This document shows, one piece after another, positions 32,242-40,195 of a stretch of 64,000 bases of DNA. The notes under the pieces are model-generated. The model worked only from the letters and a program-made list of their open reading frames with translations. It made no database searches and had not been told where the DNA came from. This DNA is from Comamonas granuli NBRC 101663 (GTDB lineage Bacteria > Pseudomonadota > Gammaproteobacteria > Burkholderiales > Burkholderiaceae_C): the NCBI RefSeq assembly GCF_000739995.1, contig NZ_BBJX01000010.1, forward strand, positions 1-64,000, given 5' to 3'. Positions within the stretch are counted from its first letter, which is position 1. The number at the start of each line of letters is the position of its first letter. Position numbers and translations under genes: made by a program.

Positions 32242-34516
32242 TTTCAACGACACGCACACCCCTGTTCCTCGTGACCTCGGCGCCGAACGCGAAGCGATCC
32301 GCGCCGAACTGCTGGCGCGGCTGGAATCGGTGCTGGCCGCACTGTTTCCGGCAGGCCGAAAGCGCGGCGGCAAGTTCCTCTCCGGCGACGTGCTTGGCAG
32401 TCCGGGCGACAGTCTGGAGATCGTGCTCGATGGCGACAAGGCGGGCCTGTGGACGGATCGCGCCACGGGCGACGGCGGTGACATCTTCGCGCTGATCGCC
32501 GCCCACCACGGCATCGATGCCCACGCCGGCTTCCCGCGCACGCTCGACGCGGCGACCGAACTGCTCGGACGTGCTCCGATGGCGCTGGCGCGCAAAACGA
32601 AAAAGGAAGCGCCCGTCGACGACCTCGGCCCGGCCACCGCGAAGTGGGACTACCTCGACGCCTCCGGCAAGCTGATCGCGGTCGTCTACCGCTACGACCC
32701 GCCCGGCCGCAAGAAGGAGTTCCGTCCGTGGGATGCGCGCCGTCGCAAGATGGCTCCGCCCGATCCGCGCCCGCTCTACAACCAGCCGGGCATGAGCAGC
32801 GCCGCGCAGGTGGTCTTGGTCGAGGGCGAGAAGTGCGCGCAGGCGCTGATCGACGCGGACGTCAATGCCACCACCGCGATGCACGGCGCGAACGCGCCGG
32901 TCGAGAAGACCGACTGGTCGCCGCTGGCGGGCAAGGCCGTGCTCATCTGGCCCGACCGTGACAAGCCGGGCTGGGAGTACGCGACGCAGGCGGCACAGGC
33001 CATCCTGTCGGCGGGCGCGAAGACCTGCCACATTCTGTACCCGCCCGAAGAAGCGGCGGAAGGCTGGGACGCGGCGGACGCCGTGGCCGAAGGCTTCGAC
33101 GTCGCGGCCTTCCTCACTCACGGCCCGCGCCTCCAAATGCACGACATCGACGAGGATGCCGCGCCGGTCGTCAGCAGCGACGAATCGGTGTGGGGCACCG
33201 AAGATGCGCTGGCGCTGGCCTTCACCCGGCGCTACCACCGCGACTGGCGCTACGTCGCGGCATGGGGACGCTGGCTGGTGTGGGACGGGCACCGCTGGCG
33301 CACCGAGGACACGCTGGCGGCGACCGACCTGATCCGCAGCGTCTGCCGCCACGCCGCCGTCCACGCCGACAACCCGAAGATCGCCGCCAAGCTCGCCACC
33401 TCCGGCACGGTCGGCGGCGTCGAACGGCTGGCGCGCGCGGATCGCAGGCACGCGGCCACCACCGCCGAATGGGACGCCGATCCGTGGCAGCTCAACACGC
33501 CCGGCGGTGTGGTCGATCTCAAGACCGGCAGGCAGCGCACGCACGACCGTGCCGACCGGATGACCAAGATCACCACGGCCACGCCCGGTGGCGACTGCCC
33601 GATCTGGCGGCAGTTCCTCGCCGAGGTCACGGGTGGCGATGCCGAGCTGCAAGCCTACCTGCAACGCATGACTGGCTACGCGCTCACCGGCTCGACGCAG
33701 GAGCACGCGCTGTTCTTCCTCTACGGCACGGGCGCGAACGGCAAGTCGGTGTTCGTCAACACGCTGGCCACGATCCTGGGCGACTACGCGGCCAACGCGC
33801 CGATGGACACGTTCATGGAGACGCGCACCGACCGGCATCCGACCGACATGGCGGGTCTGCGCGGCGCACGGTTCGTTGCCGCCATCGAAACCGAGCAAGG
33901 GCGGCGTTGGGCCGAGTCGAAGATCAAGAACCTCACGGGCGGCGACAAGATCTCCGCGCGCTTCATGCGGCAGGACTTCTTCGAGTTCTTCCCGCAGTTC
34001 AAGCTGTTCGTCGCGGGCAACCACAAGCCCGCCATCCGCAACATCGACGAGGCGATGAAGCGGCGTCTGCACCTGATCCCGTTCACGATCACCGTGCCAC
34101 CCGACCGCCGCGACAAGCATCTCCAGCAGAAGCTCTTGGCCGAGCGGGACGGCATCTTGGCGTGGGCGGTTCAGGGCTGTCTCGACTGGCTGCGCCTGGG
34201 CAGGCTCGATCCGCCGCAGCAGGTGCTCGAAGCGACCGAGGAGTATTTCGAGGCCGAGGACGCGCTGGGCCGCTGGCTCGACGAACGCTGCGTGCGCGAG
34301 GCCAACGCGAAGTCGCTGACCGCCGAGCTGTTCGGCGACTGGAAGCAGTGGGCTGACTCCGCAGGCGAGTTCATCGGCTCGCAGCGCCGGTTTTCCGACC
34401 TGCTCATCACCCGTGGCGTCGAGAAGTGGCGCAACACGGCGGGCGTTCGCGGCTTCCGTGGCATCGGCCTCAAGAACCCGCCCACGCCCGCTTACACCCC
34501 ATACGCCGACGACTGA
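32234..34516 (+). CDS. Primase-helicase of the phage/plasmid P4 (D5) type
   Basis: A 760-aa replication protein. The N-terminal half has a zinc-less primase-like region and a TOPRIM-type strand VVLVEGEKCAQALI with PDRDKPGW (residues about 195-250). The D5_N linker is followed by an SF3 helicase with Walker A LYGTGANGKSVFVNTLATIL (about 496-515). The SF3 continuation TDRHPTDMAGLRGARFVAAI, the sensor GNHKP and a C-terminal Primase_Cterm/winged helix are all visible. It should prime and unwind at the prophage origin. GAGGAGG precedes the start. Confidence 0.92.
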   Translation: MLDFNDTHTPVPRDLGAEREAIRAELLARLESVLAALFPAGRKRGGKFLSGDVLGSPGDSLEIVLDGDKAGLWTDRATGDGGDIFALIAAHHGIDAHAGFPRTLDAATELLGRAPMALARKTKKEAPVDDLGPATAKWDYLDASGKLIAVVYRYDPPGRKKEFRPWDARRRKMAPPDPRPLYNQPGMSSAAQVVLVEGEKCAQALIDADVNATTAMHGANAPVEKTDWSPLAGKAVLIWPDRDKPGWEYATQAAQAILSAGAKTCHILYPPEEAAEGWDAADAVAEGFDVAAFLTHGPRLQMHDIDEDAAPVVSSDESVWGTEDALALAFTRRYHRDWRYVAAWGRWLVWDGHRWRTEDTLAATDLIRSVCRHAAVHADNPKIAAKLATSGTVGGVERLARADRRHAATTAEWDADPWQLNTPGGVVDLKTGRQRTHDRADRMTKITTATPGGDCPIWRQFLAEVTGGDAELQAYLQRMTGYALTGSTQEHALFFLYGTGANGKSVFVNTLATILGDYAANAPMDTFMETRTDRHPTDMAGLRGARFVAAIETEQGRRWAESKIKNLTGGDKISARFMRQDFFEFFPQFKLFVAGNHKPAIRNIDEAMKRRLHLIPFTITVPPDRRDKHLQQKLLAERDGILAWAVQGCLDWLRLGRLDPPQQVLEATEEYFEAEDALGRWLDERCVREANAKSLTAELFGDWKQWADSAGEFIGSQRRFSDLLITRGVEKWRNTAGVRGFRGIGLKNPPTPAYTPYADD

Positions 34517-34526
34517 CTGCCATGCC

Positions 34527-34629
34527 GACGCATCCGACTGACACATTTGACGCACTACGTCGTAACTTTCCCCGCGCGGGCGCGTGCGCACGCCTCATAG
34601 GGGTTTCGATACCGCGTGTCGGATGCGTC
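34527..34629. repeat. 12-bp inverted repeat flanking the primase-resolvase gap
   Basis: GACGCATCCGAC (34527-34538) is exactly complementary to GTCGGATGCGTC (34618-34629), with 79 nt between them, filling most of the 140-nt gap between the primase and resolvase genes. It could be a long-range stem in the mRNA, a terminator-like structure or part of a replication origin. Confidence 0.5.
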
Positions 34630-34656
34630 AGTCCTCACCGAACGAGGAACGCAACC

Positions 34657-35133
34657 ATGACCACCACCATCCTCGCCCTCGACTTGGGCACTATCACCGG
34701 CTGGGCGCTGCGCGGCAGCGACGGCCACATCACCAGCGGCTCTGAGAACTTCCGCTCGCAACGCTTCGAAGGCGGCGGGATGCGCTTCCTGCGCTTCAAG
34801 CGGTGGCTCACGGAACTGAAGGCCGTGACCAGCGGCATCGATGCGCTGCACTTCGAGGAAGTCCGCCGCCACGTCTCGACCGACGCGGCGCACGTCTACG
34901 GCGGCTTCCTCGCCACGCTCACGGCGTGGTGCGAGCACCACCAGATTCCGTATCAGGGCGTGCCGGTCGGCACGATCAAGAAGCACGCCACGGGCAAAGG
35001 CAACGCGGGCAAGGACGAGGTGATCGCCTCCGTCACCGCGCGCGGCCATTCGCCGTCCGACGACAACGAGGCCGACGCACTGGCGTTGCTGCACTGGGCC
35101 ATCGCGCAGCACGATCTGGAACGGGAGGTGTGA
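34657..35133 (+). CDS. RuvC-like Holliday-junction resolvase
   Basis: A 158-aa RNase-H-fold protein. The first catalytic Asp is in ILALDLGTITGWAL, the second acidic position in LHFEEVRRHV, and the C-terminal pair in DDNEADALALLHW. These match phage RuvC-like resolvases. I chose ATG 34657 after AACGAGGAA; the frame is open upstream but not conserved. It completes the replication-recombination module. Confidence 0.82.
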   Translation: MTTTILALDLGTITGWALRGSDGHITSGSENFRSQRFEGGGMRFLRFKRWLTELKAVTSGIDALHFEEVRRHVSTDAAHVYGGFLATLTAWCEHHQIPYQGVPVGTIKKHATGKGNAGKDEVIASVTARGHSPSDDNEADALALLHWAIAQHDLEREV

Positions 35134-35134
35134 G

Positions 35135-35338
35135 ATGAAGATTCCCACGCCCACCTATCGCTGCCCGCTGGCGCGCGTCCAGCCCGAGACCACCGACCTC
35201 GAAGCGATGAAGCAGCGCGGCTGGCGCGACCAGCACATCCTCGTCGTCAACGCTGCCGACGAACGCCTCGACTTCATCGAGCGCGAGTTCATCCGCCGGA
35301 TCGGCGAACGGCTCTACGGAGGGGCGCGTCATGGCTGA
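35135..35338 (+). CDS. Small hypothetical protein
   Basis: A 67-aa basic protein with no recognised family (PTYRCPLARVQPETTDLEAM, then LDFIEREFIRRIGERLYG). It starts 1 nt after the resolvase stop and overlaps the next gene by 8 nt, so it is part of the operon. Confidence 0.65.
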   Translation: MKIPTPTYRCPLARVQPETTDLEAMKQRGWRDQHILVVNAADERLDFIEREFIRRIGERLYGGARHG

Positions 35339-35729
35339 CCGTCGAACCCCGTGGACGATTGACGACGTGGCCGCGCGCTTCGAGGAGGCGGCGAGCACTG
35401 GACGTCGCCTGCCGCCCGTGCGTGTGCAGGGCTACTTCAACACGTGGCCGATCATCGTGCGCAAGGAGTGGGAAGCCTTTGCCGCCGACGAGCACGTCTA
35501 CCGACCGTTTCCTCCGACCCCGGACGCCATCGACCGGATGCTGGAGACGATGAAGTGGGTGCAGTGGCTGGAGGTCGAGCAACGGCATCTGGTGTGGATG
35601 CGCGCCAAGCGGTACGGCTGGCGCGACATCACCATCCGCATCGCCTGCGACCGCACGACGGCATGGCGACGCTGGCAGCGCGCCTTGCAGACGGTCGCCG
35701 ACCAACTCAATGGCGTCGTCGTCGCGTAG
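35331..35729 (+). CDS. DUF6362 family protein with C-terminal HTH
   Basis: A 132-aa protein. Residues about 30-55 include GYFNTWPIIVRKEWEAFA, and the C-terminal end has a sigma-factor-like HTH (RYGWRDITIRIACDRTTAWR, RRWQRAL). It fits the DUF6362 phage family. As the last gene of the early operon, a late-gene regulator role is plausible but not shown. Confidence 0.75.
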   Translation: MADRRTPWTIDDVAARFEEAASTGRRLPPVRVQGYFNTWPIIVRKEWEAFAADEHVYRPFPPTPDAIDRMLETMKWVQWLEVEQRHLVWMRAKRYGWRDITIRIACDRTTAWRRWQRALQTVADQLNGVVVA

Positions 35730-35961
35730 TGATTTGGCGTGATTTGGCGCGCATGGTCTGCAATGCGAGTGCATCGGCGAGCGTCAGCGGCTTTTGAGCG
35801 TGCAACAAAAACCGGCTCCCGAGCGTAGTATTCAGTCCATGCTCGGGATCAGTGACGAAGAAGCCACAGTCGCTTCAAAGCCACGCTCCCGAGGCGAAAT
35901 GGGCCCTTCCTGCGGAATAACCCATGCGGGGGGCGCGAGCGCGACGCTTTCCTAGCGTCAG

Positions 35962-36016
35962 GGTGCGAACCGAGGTTCGCACGGTTCGCAGGTTCGCACC
36001 CCGTCCAGTTCGCACC
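35962..36016. repeat. GTTCGCA repeat array
   Basis: One inverted TGCGAAC (35964-35970) and four direct GTTCGCA copies (35975, 35984, 35992, 36008) are packed into 53 nt. The first inverted/direct pair makes a near-palindrome GGTGCGAACC/GGTTCGCAC. The GGTTCGC core is shared with the repeats at 27373-27427. Confidence 0.65.
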
Positions 36017-36026
36017 TATTCACTCC

Positions 36027-36067
36027 AACCCGCCCACGGCATCGTCCGTCGGCGGGTTTCGTTTTTC
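36027..36067 (+). terminator. Terminator before the methyltransferase genes
   Basis: AACCCGCC (36027-36034) pairs with GGCGGGTT (36051-36058) and ACGG with CCGT inside, leaving a 6-nt loop; the tail is TCGTTTTT. It should end the early transcript. Its 3' arm and tail match the one at 62998-63017 at 18 of 20 positions. Confidence 0.82.
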
Positions 36068-36081
36068 CGGAACCCGAAACC

Positions 36082-37479
36082 TTGAACCTCTTGAACGTCG
36101 ATTACCGCAAGGTCGAGACGCTGATCCCCTACGCCCGCAATCCGCGCACGCACAACGACGCGCAGATCGCCAAGATCGCGGCCAGCATCGTCGAGTACGG
36201 CTGGACGAACCCGATCCTCGTGGATGGCGACAACGGCATCATCGCGGGCCACGGGCGTCTGGCCGCCGCGCGCAAGCTGGAACTGGCAGACGTGCCGGTC
36301 ATCGAGCTGGCGCACCTGAGCCCGGCGCAGAAGCGCGCCTATGTCATCGCCGACAACCGGCTCGCGCTGGACGCGGGTTGGGACGAGGAGATGCTGGCAC
36401 TGGAACTGGCCGAGCTGTCCGAGGCCGGATACGAGCTGGCGCTCACGGGTTTCGAGGACGGCGAGCTGCAAGACCTGCTGGCCAGCGCCGAGGAGCCGGA
36501 TGGCAACACGCGGGTCGAAGAATCGGCGGACGACGCCGACGACGTGCCGGAAGTTCCAGCCACGGCAGTGTCCCGCGCGGGTGACGTCTGGGCCATTGGC
36601 GCGCATCGCCTGATTTGTGGCGATGCCGCAGACGCCGACGTGGTCACCATCCTGATGGCGGGCGAGCGCGCGGCGTTGTGCTTCACGTCGCCGCCCTACG
36701 GCAACCAGCGCGACTACACCACCGGCGGCATCGCCGATTGGGACGCACTGATGCGCGGCGTGTTCGACCGACTGCCGATGGCCGACGACGGTCAGGTGCT
36801 GGTCAACCTCGGCCTGATCCACCGCGACAACGAGTTCGTCCCGTATTGGGAGGCGTGGCTCGGCTGGATGCGGGCGAAGGGTTGGCGGCGTTTCGGCTGG
36901 TATGTCTGGGATCAGGGGCCGGGAATGCCCGGCGACTGGCAAGGCCGCTTCGCGCCCAGCTTTGAGTTCGTGTTCCATTTCAACCGCGCCAGCCGCAAGC
37001 CGAACAAGATCGTGCCCTGCAAGTTCGCCGGGCAGGAAACGCACCTGCGCGCCGACGGCTCGTCCACCGCGATGCGCAACAAGGATGGCGAGGTCAACGG
37101 CTGGACGCACGCAGGCCAACCGACGCAGGACATGCGCATCCCTGACTCGGTGATCCGCATCATGCGCCACAAGGGGAAGATCGGCGAAGGCATCGACCAC
37201 CCCGCCGTGTTCCCGGTCGCGCTGCCGCAGTTCGTCATCGAGGCATTCACCGCCGAGGGCGATGTGATGTTCGAGCCGTTCGGCGGCAGCGGCAGCACGA
37301 TGCTGGCCGCGCAGCGCACCGGGCGCATCTGCCGTTCGGTCGAGATCGCGCCGGAGTACGTCGATGTCGCCGTCCGGCGTTTCCGGCAGAACCATCCCGA
37401 CGTCGCCATCACGCTGCTGGCCACCGGCCAGAGCTTTGATGCAGTTGCCGCCGAACGCGAAGTGGAGGTGGCAGCATGA
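36082..37479 (+). CDS. ParB-domain DNA methyltransferase 1 (SPPY motif)
   Basis: A 465-aa fusion. The N-terminal ParB/Srx domain (residues about 8-95) shows LIPYARNPRTHNDAQIAKIA and IIAGHGRLAAARKL. The methyltransferase domain has the catalytic motif FTSPPYGNQRDYT near residue 203 and the SAM motif MFEPFGGSGSTMLAAQ near 394, i.e. beta-class order. SPPY is more usual for N4-cytosine methylation, so m4C is a fair guess. The start is a TTG (36082); another TTG lies 9 nt later and no ATG is near. It overlaps the second methyltransferase by 4 nt. Confidence 0.87.
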   Translation: MNLLNVDYRKVETLIPYARNPRTHNDAQIAKIAASIVEYGWTNPILVDGDNGIIAGHGRLAAARKLELADVPVIELAHLSPAQKRAYVIADNRLALDAGWDEEMLALELAELSEAGYELALTGFEDGELQDLLASAEEPDGNTRVEESADDADDVPEVPATAVSRAGDVWAIGAHRLICGDAADADVVTILMAGERAALCFTSPPYGNQRDYTTGGIADWDALMRGVFDRLPMADDGQVLVNLGLIHRDNEFVPYWEAWLGWMRAKGWRRFGWYVWDQGPGMPGDWQGRFAPSFEFVFHFNRASRKPNKIVPCKFAGQETHLRADGSSTAMRNKDGEVNGWTHAGQPTQDMRIPDSVIRIMRHKGKIGEGIDHPAVFPVALPQFVIEAFTAEGDVMFEPFGGSGSTMLAAQRTGRICRSVEIAPEYVDVAVRRFRQNHPDVAITLLATGQSFDAVAAEREVEVAA

Positions 37480-38738
37480 AGTGGCTGGCCGACAAGATCG
37501 AGCAATGGCCGATCGCCAAGCTCGTGCCCTATGCCCGCAACGCGCGCACGCATTCGGATGCGCAGGTGGCGCAGATCGCCGCGAGCATCGCGGAGTTCGG
37601 CTTCACCAATCCTGTCCTCGCGGGCAGCGACGGCGTGATCGTCGCTGGGCACGGACGATTGGCCGCCGCGCAGAAGCTCGGCCTCGATGCTGTGCCCGTG
37701 GTCGTGCTCGACCACCTGACGCCGACGCAGCGCCGCGCGCTGGTAATCGCGGACAACCGCATCGCCGAGAACGCCGAGTGGGATGAAGAACTGTTGCGAG
37801 TTGAACTGGAAGGCTTGCAGGACGAAGGCTTCGACCTCGACCTGACCGGCTTCGACGCCGACGCGTTGGCCGAACTGCTGGTGGGTGACGAACCCGACAA
37901 CGAGGGCCAGACCGACGACGACGCTGTGCCGGAGGTCAGCGAGACGCCGGTCTCACGCCCCGGCGATGTCTGGCAGCTCGGCCCGCATCGTCTGCTGTGC
38001 GGCGACGCGACCGTGGCCGCGAGCTATGAAGCGCTGCTCGATGGCGAGACGGTGGACATGGTCTTCACCGACCCGCCCTACAACGTTAACTACGCCAACA
38101 GCGCGAAGGACAAGCTGCGCGGCAAGGATCGCGCGATCCTCAACGACAACCTCGGCGACGGTTTTTACGATTTCCTGCTGGCGGCGCTGACGCCGATGGT
38201 CGCGCACTGCCGGGGCGCGATCTACGTGGCGATGTCGTCCAGCGAACTCGACACGCTGCAATCGGCCTTCCGCGCGGCGGGCGGCAAGTGGTCGACCTTC
38301 ATCATCTGGGCGAAAAACACCTTCACGCTGGGCCGCGCCGACTACCAGCGCCAGTACGAACCGATCCTCTACGGATGGCCCGAAGGCGGCGAGCGCCACT
38401 GGTGCGGCGACCGCGACCAGGGCGATGTGTGGCAGATCAAGAAGCCGCAGAAGAACGACCTGCACCCGACTATGAAGCCGGTGGAACTGGTGGAGCGCGC
38501 GCTGCGCAATTCCAGCCGCCCGGGCAACGTGGTGCTCGATCCATTCGGCGGCTCCGGTACCACGCTGATCGCCGCCGATAAATCAGGCCGCATCGCGCGC
38601 CTGATCGAACTCGACCCGAAGTACGCCGACGTGATCGTGCGGCGCTGGCAGGACTGGAGCGGCAAGCAAGCGATTCGCGTGGCCGATGGCCTGCCGTTCG
38701 ACGTTCAGGCGGCGAGTTCCTCGCTGATGGCGCAGTGA
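37476..38738 (+). CDS. ParB-domain DNA methyltransferase 2 (DPPY motif)
   Basis: A 420-aa paralogue of the previous gene. Its ParB domain shows LVPYARNARTHSDAQVAQIA and VIVAGHGRLAAAQKL. The catalytic motif is VFTDPPYNVNYANS near residue 198 and the SAM motif VLDPFGGSGTTLIAADKSG near 352. DPPY fits N6-adenine methylation. No restriction endonuclease gene is next to either enzyme, so they are more likely protective or regulatory orphan methyltransferases. Its 3' end overlaps the convergent minus-strand gene by 34 nt. Confidence 0.9.
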   Translation: MKWLADKIEQWPIAKLVPYARNARTHSDAQVAQIAASIAEFGFTNPVLAGSDGVIVAGHGRLAAAQKLGLDAVPVVVLDHLTPTQRRALVIADNRIAENAEWDEELLRVELEGLQDEGFDLDLTGFDADALAELLVGDEPDNEGQTDDDAVPEVSETPVSRPGDVWQLGPHRLLCGDATVAASYEALLDGETVDMVFTDPPYNVNYANSAKDKLRGKDRAILNDNLGDGFYDFLLAALTPMVAHCRGAIYVAMSSSELDTLQSAFRAAGGKWSTFIIWAKNTFTLGRADYQRQYEPILYGWPEGGERHWCGDRDQGDVWQIKKPQKNDLHPTMKPVELVERALRNSSRPGNVVLDPFGGSGTTLIAADKSGRIARLIELDPKYADVIVRRWQDWSGKQAIRVADGLPFDVQAASSSLMAQ

Positions 38739-39067
38739 ATCACGAAGCCCGTCAGGTAGGGCAGCTCGCGCGGGATGCCGTAGTCGCGGCTGGTCTGGCG
38801 TCCAATCGTCCAGCCCATCCACTGCTGCGTGGCGGCGTCGATGGCGTCCTGCATGCTCTTGCCGTCGAACAGGCCATTGTGGACTTCGTCCGCGAAGTGG
38901 CGTCCGTAGCGGCTGTCGAGGAAAACGCGGACGGTGTCGAAGTCCTCGCCCGTGGCGTTGGCGACGGCGTTCATGGCCAAGGGCCACGCGATGCTGGCGT
39001 GTCCGCCCATCGTGCCCCAGAAACCCCAACCCTCGTTGCGTGTGGCGGGGATGGTCTCGTTGCTCAT
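38705..39067 (-). CDS. Unrecognised mobile-element protein
   Basis: A 120-aa protein, aromatic-rich at the start (RNEGWGFWGTMGGHASIAWP) with RVFLDSRYGRHFADEVHNGL and a closing LPYLTGFVIHCAISEEL. I recall similar proteins on integrative elements but no function. ATG 39067 has a GGAGCA ribosome-binding site. A copy of the 44-bp element lies 39 nt upstream. It converges on the second methyltransferase gene. Confidence 0.78.
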   Translation of the reverse strand: MSNETIPATRNEGWGFWGTMGGHASIAWPLAMNAVANATGEDFDTVRVFLDSRYGRHFADEVHNGLFDGKSMQDAIDAATQQWMGWTIGRQTSRDYGIPRELPYLTGFVIHCAISEELAA

Positions 39068-39099
39068 GTTCTGCTCCTTGGTGGCTGCGTTGCGATGCT

Positions 39100-39143
39100 T
39101 GTAGTAACGCGCTGTGCGAGCCGGAAGCCAAGCTCTATCTGGC
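39100..39143 (-). promoter_or_regulatory. 44-bp promoter-like element, copy A
   Basis: On the plus strand AACGCGCT starts at 39106 and, 18 nt on, GAAGCCAAGCTCT. Read on the minus strand it ends 39 nt before ATG 39067. It is the most diverged of three copies but keeps exact internal spacing. Confidence 0.6.
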
Positions 39144-39160
39144 CTCCGGCTCGATCTTTC

Positions 39161-39775
39161 TCAGGCGACGCGGTAGACGCGCTCGCCGCCCCGGGCCTTG
39201 TCCGAGGTGAGGGTCAGTCCGAGCTTCTTCTTGAAGGCTCCGGCGAAGGTGCCGCGCACGGTGTGGGCCTGCCAGCCGGTGGCGGCGCAGATCTGGCTGA
39301 TGGTCGCGCCCTCCGGGCGCTGGAGCATCCGGATGACCTCGGCCTGCTTGCTGTTCTTGCGGCTGCGCGTGGCGGGCTTGTCGCTGTCGGCCTTCTGCTT
39401 CGTCCACTGAGCTTCGGCGGCGCTCACGGCGGCCTCCAGTTCCGCATCAAGGGGCTCCGGAACTGTGGGCGCTGTGGTCTGGGAGGCTTCGGCGTTGGCG
39501 ATGACTTCGTCGAGCTTGACCTCGAAGCTGCCGATTCGCCTCTCGCTACCGGGGCGCGGCATGCCCAGGGCGTCGTAGCCCTCGGCGGCGACGCGCCAGC
39601 TCTTGCCGTCCTGGCCGTCGGGCGTGATCAGGGCGCGGTTGAACATGCCTGCCAGCACCTTCGTGCGCGCACCGCCTTTGATGTTGTCGGGAAACCACTC
39701 GATCTTGCCACCGCTGGTGTTGATGGCCTTGGCGAGGATGGCGTGCTGGGCCAGGGTGAGTTGCGTGGTGCTCAT
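39161..39775 (-). CDS. DUF3489 domain-containing protein
   Basis: A 204-aa protein. The C-terminal DUF3489 domain (about residues 140-204) is clear: SKQAEVIRMLQRPEGATISQ, CAATGWQAHTVRGTFAGAFK, KLGLTLTSDKARGGERVYRV, a winged-helix DNA-binding type. The N-terminal 60 residues form a second helical region (LTLAQHAILAKAINTSGGKI). Expected to regulate transcription. It has GGAGCA upstream of its ATG and copy B of the 44-bp element 39 nt upstream. Confidence 0.88.
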   Translation of the reverse strand: MSTTQLTLAQHAILAKAINTSGGKIEWFPDNIKGGARTKVLAGMFNRALITPDGQDGKSWRVAAEGYDALGMPRPGSERRIGSFEVKLDEVIANAEASQTTAPTVPEPLDAELEAAVSAAEAQWTKQKADSDKPATRSRKNSKQAEVIRMLQRPEGATISQICAATGWQAHTVRGTFAGAFKKKLGLTLTSDKARGGERVYRVA

Positions 39776-39807
39776 GGTCTGCTCCTTTGCAGTGGTTGAT
39801 TGGGATC

Positions 39808-39851
39808 GTGATGAACGCGCTGTTCACCGGTGAAGCCAAGCTCTTTCTGCT
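39808..39851 (-). promoter_or_regulatory. 44-bp promoter-like element, copy B
   Basis: GTGATGAACGCGCT through CAAGCTCTTTCTGCT on the plus strand. Outside the ten-base variable centre it is nearly identical to copy C. AACGCGCT begins 39 nt upstream of ATG 39775. Confidence 0.68.
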
Positions 39852-40118
39852 TCAACGCCCGCGCAGCGACGAGATGCCCGCTTCGGCCAGTTCGAGGGCG
39901 GCGGCATGGAACGCGGTTTCCGCGATCCACGGCGCAGTCCGCGCGTCATCCAACAGTTGATCGACGACCGTCTTGGCGCTGGCGCGCATCGATGCACAGG
40001 CAGCTTCGAGTTGGGCGTTGCTGGCAGTGGCGACTTCGTTGCGGCAGACGCGAACCAAGACCGTCATCGCGGCTTCGGCGAGCTTGATGGCGAGGGTGTC
40101 AGGGGCTGGCTTGTTCAT
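39852..40118 (-). CDS. Small helical hypothetical protein
   Basis: An 88-aa, almost entirely helical, Ala-rich protein (LAIKLAEAAMTVLVRVCRNE, LDDARTAPWIAETAFHAAAL). No family is recognised. ATG 40118 has an AAAGGA ribosome-binding site and copy C of the 44-bp element upstream. Its stop abuts copy B. Confidence 0.68.
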   Translation of the reverse strand: MNKPAPDTLAIKLAEAAMTVLVRVCRNEVATASNAQLEAACASMRASAKTVVDQLLDDARTAPWIAETAFHAAALELAEAGISSLRGR

Positions 40119-40151
40119 GGGTCGTCCTTTCGACGTGGTTGATGGCGTGAC

Positions 40152-40195
40152 GTGATGAACGCGCTATTCCCAATGGAAGCCAAGCTCTTTCTGCT
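40152..40195 (-). promoter_or_regulatory. 44-bp promoter-like element, copy C
   Basis: Same layout as copies A and B (AACGCGCT from 40158, then 18 nt later GAAGCCAAGCTCT). It is 40 nt upstream of ATG 40118 on the minus strand. It also lies in the divergent gap before the terminase genes, so it could affect late transcription as well. Confidence 0.68.

Larger units (their letters stand above)
35730..36081. other. 352-nt non-coding region between early operon and methyltransferases
   Basis: No gene fits here. It contains a CCCGAGC/GCTCGGG stem (about 35819-35852), a GACGCT/AGCGTC hairpin (35943-35959), the GTTCGC array (35962-36016) and a strong terminator (36027-36067). The density of repeats makes it a candidate origin, operator region or small-RNA locus. 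Confidence 0.6.

Noticed and set aside
35962-36016. GTTCGCA repeats considered as a CRISPR array.
   Set aside because: Units are 7-9 nt with almost no spacers and no cas operon nearby; the Cas4-like gene belongs to a phage recombination module.
36082-38738. Methyltransferase pair considered as a restriction-modification system.
   Set aside because: No endonuclease or specificity gene is adjacent. The DUF262/DUF1524 protein is 12 kb away and of a type that attacks modified DNA.
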